NCBI GenBank assembly: GCA_009927195.1
Contig: RFNL01000233.1
Coordinates: 1 to 8,966, forward strand
Origin: Betaproteobacteria bacterium
Lineage (GTDB): Bacteria > Pseudomonadota > Gammaproteobacteria > Burkholderiales > Burkholderiaceae_C
DNA length: 8,966 nt
Direction of reading: 5' to 3'
Shown here piece by piece: positions 7,307 through 8,966 of this stretch. Numbering within the stretch: the stretch's first letter is position 1; each line of letters starts with the position of its first letter. The translations under genes and the position numbers were made by a program. The notes beneath the pieces were generated by a model. The model was not told where the DNA came from and did no database searches. It saw only the letters and a program-made list of their open reading frames with translations.

Positions 7307-7881
7307 GCGATCTCCTTGTGATGCAGGCTTTGGCCAACCTGGTGCCACGTGGCAGTCGCGTGCTGGACCTGGGTTGCGGCAATGGTGAGTTGCTCAGCTG
7401 GCTGCAAACGCACCGGGCCTGCACAGGTTATGGGGTGGAGATTGACGATACCAATGTGCTGGCCTGTGTGCGGCGCGGCGTATCGGTGATTCAACTCAAC
7501 CTGGAACAAGGCCTGAGCATGTTTGAAGACCAGTCGTTTGATGTGGTGCTGCAAATCGATACCCTGCAACACCTGCGCAATGCCGAGACCATGTTGCGCG
7601 AAACCGCGCGGGTGGGCCGCATGGGCGTGGTGGCCTTTCCCAACTTTGCCCATTGGCCCAACCGCTTGAGTGTGTTGTCGGGTCGCATGCCGGTGACCAA
7701 GCGGCTGCCTTATCAGTGGTACGACACACCCAATATCCGGGTGGGAACCTTCAGCGACTTTGCCCAGTTGGCGCAAAAAAACAACTTGCGCATCACCGAT
7801 GCGTTTGGCCTGCAAAATGGCCGCGTGGTCCGGCTCTGGCCCAATTGGCGCGCCGCCACAGCGGTGTTTACCTTTCAGTGA
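7303..7881 (+). CDS. metW: MetW, methyltransferase-like protein of methionine synthesis
   Basis: SAM-dependent-methyltransferase-fold protein of 192 residues, the normal size for MetW. It starts with GTG at 7303, overlapping the metX stop as GTGA. AGGGGG at 7291-7296, 6 bases ahead, is a strong ribosome site, so the start is well supported. SAM-binding motif I, VLDLGCGNGEL (residues 20-30), is followed by the acidic GVEID (44-48). The family-specific stretch YQWYDTPNIRVGTFSDF lies at about 137-153. In Proteobacteria MetW is almost always encoded directly after metX and is required with it for homoserine acylation in several species. Whether it methylates anything is unsettled. Its stop overlaps the 3' end of the convergent transporter gene. 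Confidence 0.95.
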   Translation: MSDLLVMQALANLVPRGSRVLDLGCGNGELLSWLQTHRACTGYGVEIDDTNVLACVRRGVSVIQLNLEQGLSMFEDQSFDVVLQIDTLQHLRNAETMLRETARVGRMGVVAFPNFAHWPNRLSVLSGRMPVTKRLPYQWYDTPNIRVGTFSDFAQLAQKNNLRITDAFGLQNGRVVRLWPNWRAATAVFTFQ

Positions 7882-8966
7882 ATGCTGGCGGACTTCAGGT
7901 GCTGCAGGCGGGCCAGCCAGAGCAGGGCCACACCGGTCAAGCCAATCGGCAGCAATGAGCCCAGGTTGAGCCAATCCCATCCCGAGGTGGTGACCAATGC
8001 GCCAGAGGCAAACGATGTCACCGCCATGGTGGCAAACACACAAAAATTGAGCACCGCCTGTGCCCGGTGCTTGTCCTGGGGGGCATAACCCTCCAGTGAC
8101 AACGTGGTGCTGCCGGTGAACAGAAAATTCCAGCCCACTCCGAGCAGCAGCAAAGCGATCAAAAACTGTTGCACCTCGATGCCGCTGAGTGCAATGACCA
8201 CGCAACCGGCATTGAGCAACACCCCCACGCCCATGATGGGCAAGGCACCAAAGCGTTTGATCAGGTGGCCGGTGAAAAACCCCGGTGCAAACATGCCAAT
8301 CACATGCCACTGGAGCACAAAAGCCGTGTCGGCAAAACCAATGCCACAGGTTTGCATGGCCAGCGGTGTGGCCGCCATCAACAGGTTCATCACGCCATAG
8401 CCCAAGGCGGCGCTCAATGCAGCGACCAAAAAAACCGGCTGGCGCATCAAGCTGGCCCAACTGCGTTGCACCTGGCCCGCGGCTGGCGCGGGGGGTGTGG
8501 GGCCAAAATCGATGTGGTAGATGGCCAGCCAAGCCAACACCGCCACGCCCATCAAACACAGATAGGCCCCGGCAAAAGGGATGTGCAGCAGGTTTTTGGT
8601 TTGGTTGGCCAAATTGGGGCCCAAGATGGCGCCCATCAGGCCGCCGGCCATGACCCAGGAGACGGCTTTCTCACGCCCTTGGGCCGGTGCCAGTTCGGCC
8701 GCGGCAAACCGGTACAACTGCGCGTTGGCGCTGTAGTAGCCCGCTATCAGGGTGGCGACCACCAGCAACCAAAACCACTGGTGCAACAAGGCCCACAAGG
8801 CCATTGCGCACGACAGAAAGGCCACCACCAAGCCGGTTTGGAAAGATTTTTTGCGGCCCCATTGGGCCTGAGTGCGCGAGACCAGGGCTGTGCTCATGGC
8901 GCTGCCCACCACATAGCCCATCACCGGCAAAGTGGCCATCCAACCCACCGGGGCCAGGCTCAAACC
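7875..8966 (-). CDS. major facilitator superfamily transporter, 5' end beyond the window
   Basis: Polytopic inner-membrane transporter; 363 codons are visible and the frame is still open at the window edge, so the true start and probably the first membrane helix lie outside. The TTG at 8963 is an artefact of the cut, not a credible start. The visible part begins in TM2 (WMATLPVMGYVVGSAMST), followed by a loop-2/3 motif-A remnant ending QWGRKKSFQTG. The N-terminal half then continues to a proline-rich cytoplasmic linker (HIDFGPTPPAPAAG). The C-terminal half has a second motif-A-like turn, GHLIKRFGALPIMG, and ends with LLWLARLQHLKS. About 11 hydrophobic helices are visible. The substrate cannot be inferred, and nothing links it to methionine beyond convergent placement next to metW. 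Confidence 0.9.
   Translation of the reverse strand, partial: GLSLAPVGWMATLPVMGYVVGSAMSTALVSRTQAQWGRKKSFQTGLVVAFLSCAMALWALLHQWFWLLVVATLIAGYYSANAQLYRFAAAELAPAQGREKAVSWVMAGGLMGAILGPNLANQTKNLLHIPFAGAYLCLMGVAVLAWLAIYHIDFGPTPPAPAAGQVQRSWASLMRQPVFLVAALSAALGYGVMNLLMAATPLAMQTCGIGFADTAFVLQWHVIGMFAPGFFTGHLIKRFGALPIMGVGVLLNAGCVVIALSGIEVQQFLIALLLLGVGWNFLFTGSTTLSLEGYAPQDKHRAQAVLNFCVFATMAVTSFASGALVTTSGWDWLNLGSLLPIGLTGVALLWLARLQHLKSASIH

Noticed and set aside
6215..7348. Open frame of about 377 codons antisense to metX
   Set aside because: metX on the plus strand is unambiguous, and the antisense product resembles no protein family.
7285..8559. Open frame of about 424 codons on the minus strand across metW and the MFS gene
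   Set aside because: It is the wrong frame of the MFS gene running into antisense metW, and the product is rich in Gly, His and Arg with no membrane pattern.

Overview
The window looks like a piece of a betaproteobacterial chromosome, most likely Burkholderiales and Comamonadaceae-like. This rests on the high-GC codon use, the metX-metW pair typical of Proteobacteria, and the general look of the proteins; no rRNA or marker gene is present to confirm it. Coding density is high. The gene-free stretches are about 80, 115, 20 and 175 bases, so no long region lacks a gene.

Layout. Positions 81-5988 hold four minus-strand genes. Read in transcription order they are a TolC-family outer-membrane channel (4690-5988), a type I secretion ABC exporter with a degenerate C39-like N-terminus (2549-4669), a HlyD-family membrane fusion protein (1399-2552, interrupted by a one-base frameshift near 2435), and an Amt ammonium transporter (81-1283, GTG start). 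The first three make a complete LapE/LapB/LapC-like type I secretion system, but no secreted substrate is encoded here. The Amt gene sits behind its own 115-base control region. That region holds a consensus-perfect sigma-54 -24/-12 element, an NtrC-like palindrome overlapping it, and a possible sigma-70 promoter, all consistent with nitrogen control.

From 6164 the plus strand carries metX (homoserine O-acyltransferase) and metW (methyltransferase-like), overlapping as GTGA. Their 175-base upstream region, shared with the divergent secretion operon, contains a -10-like TAGAAT followed by a sequence closely resembling a SAM-II riboswitch aptamer, which would couple methionine synthesis to SAM level. 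An MFS transporter on the minus strand (7875 to beyond the window end) converges on metW, and their 3' ends overlap by 7 bases.

I see no mobile element, CRISPR array, tRNA or rRNA, and no clearly undescribed system. The points most worth a second look are the frameshift in the fusion-protein gene, the SAM-II-like leader of metX, and the sigma-54/NtrC architecture ahead of amt.
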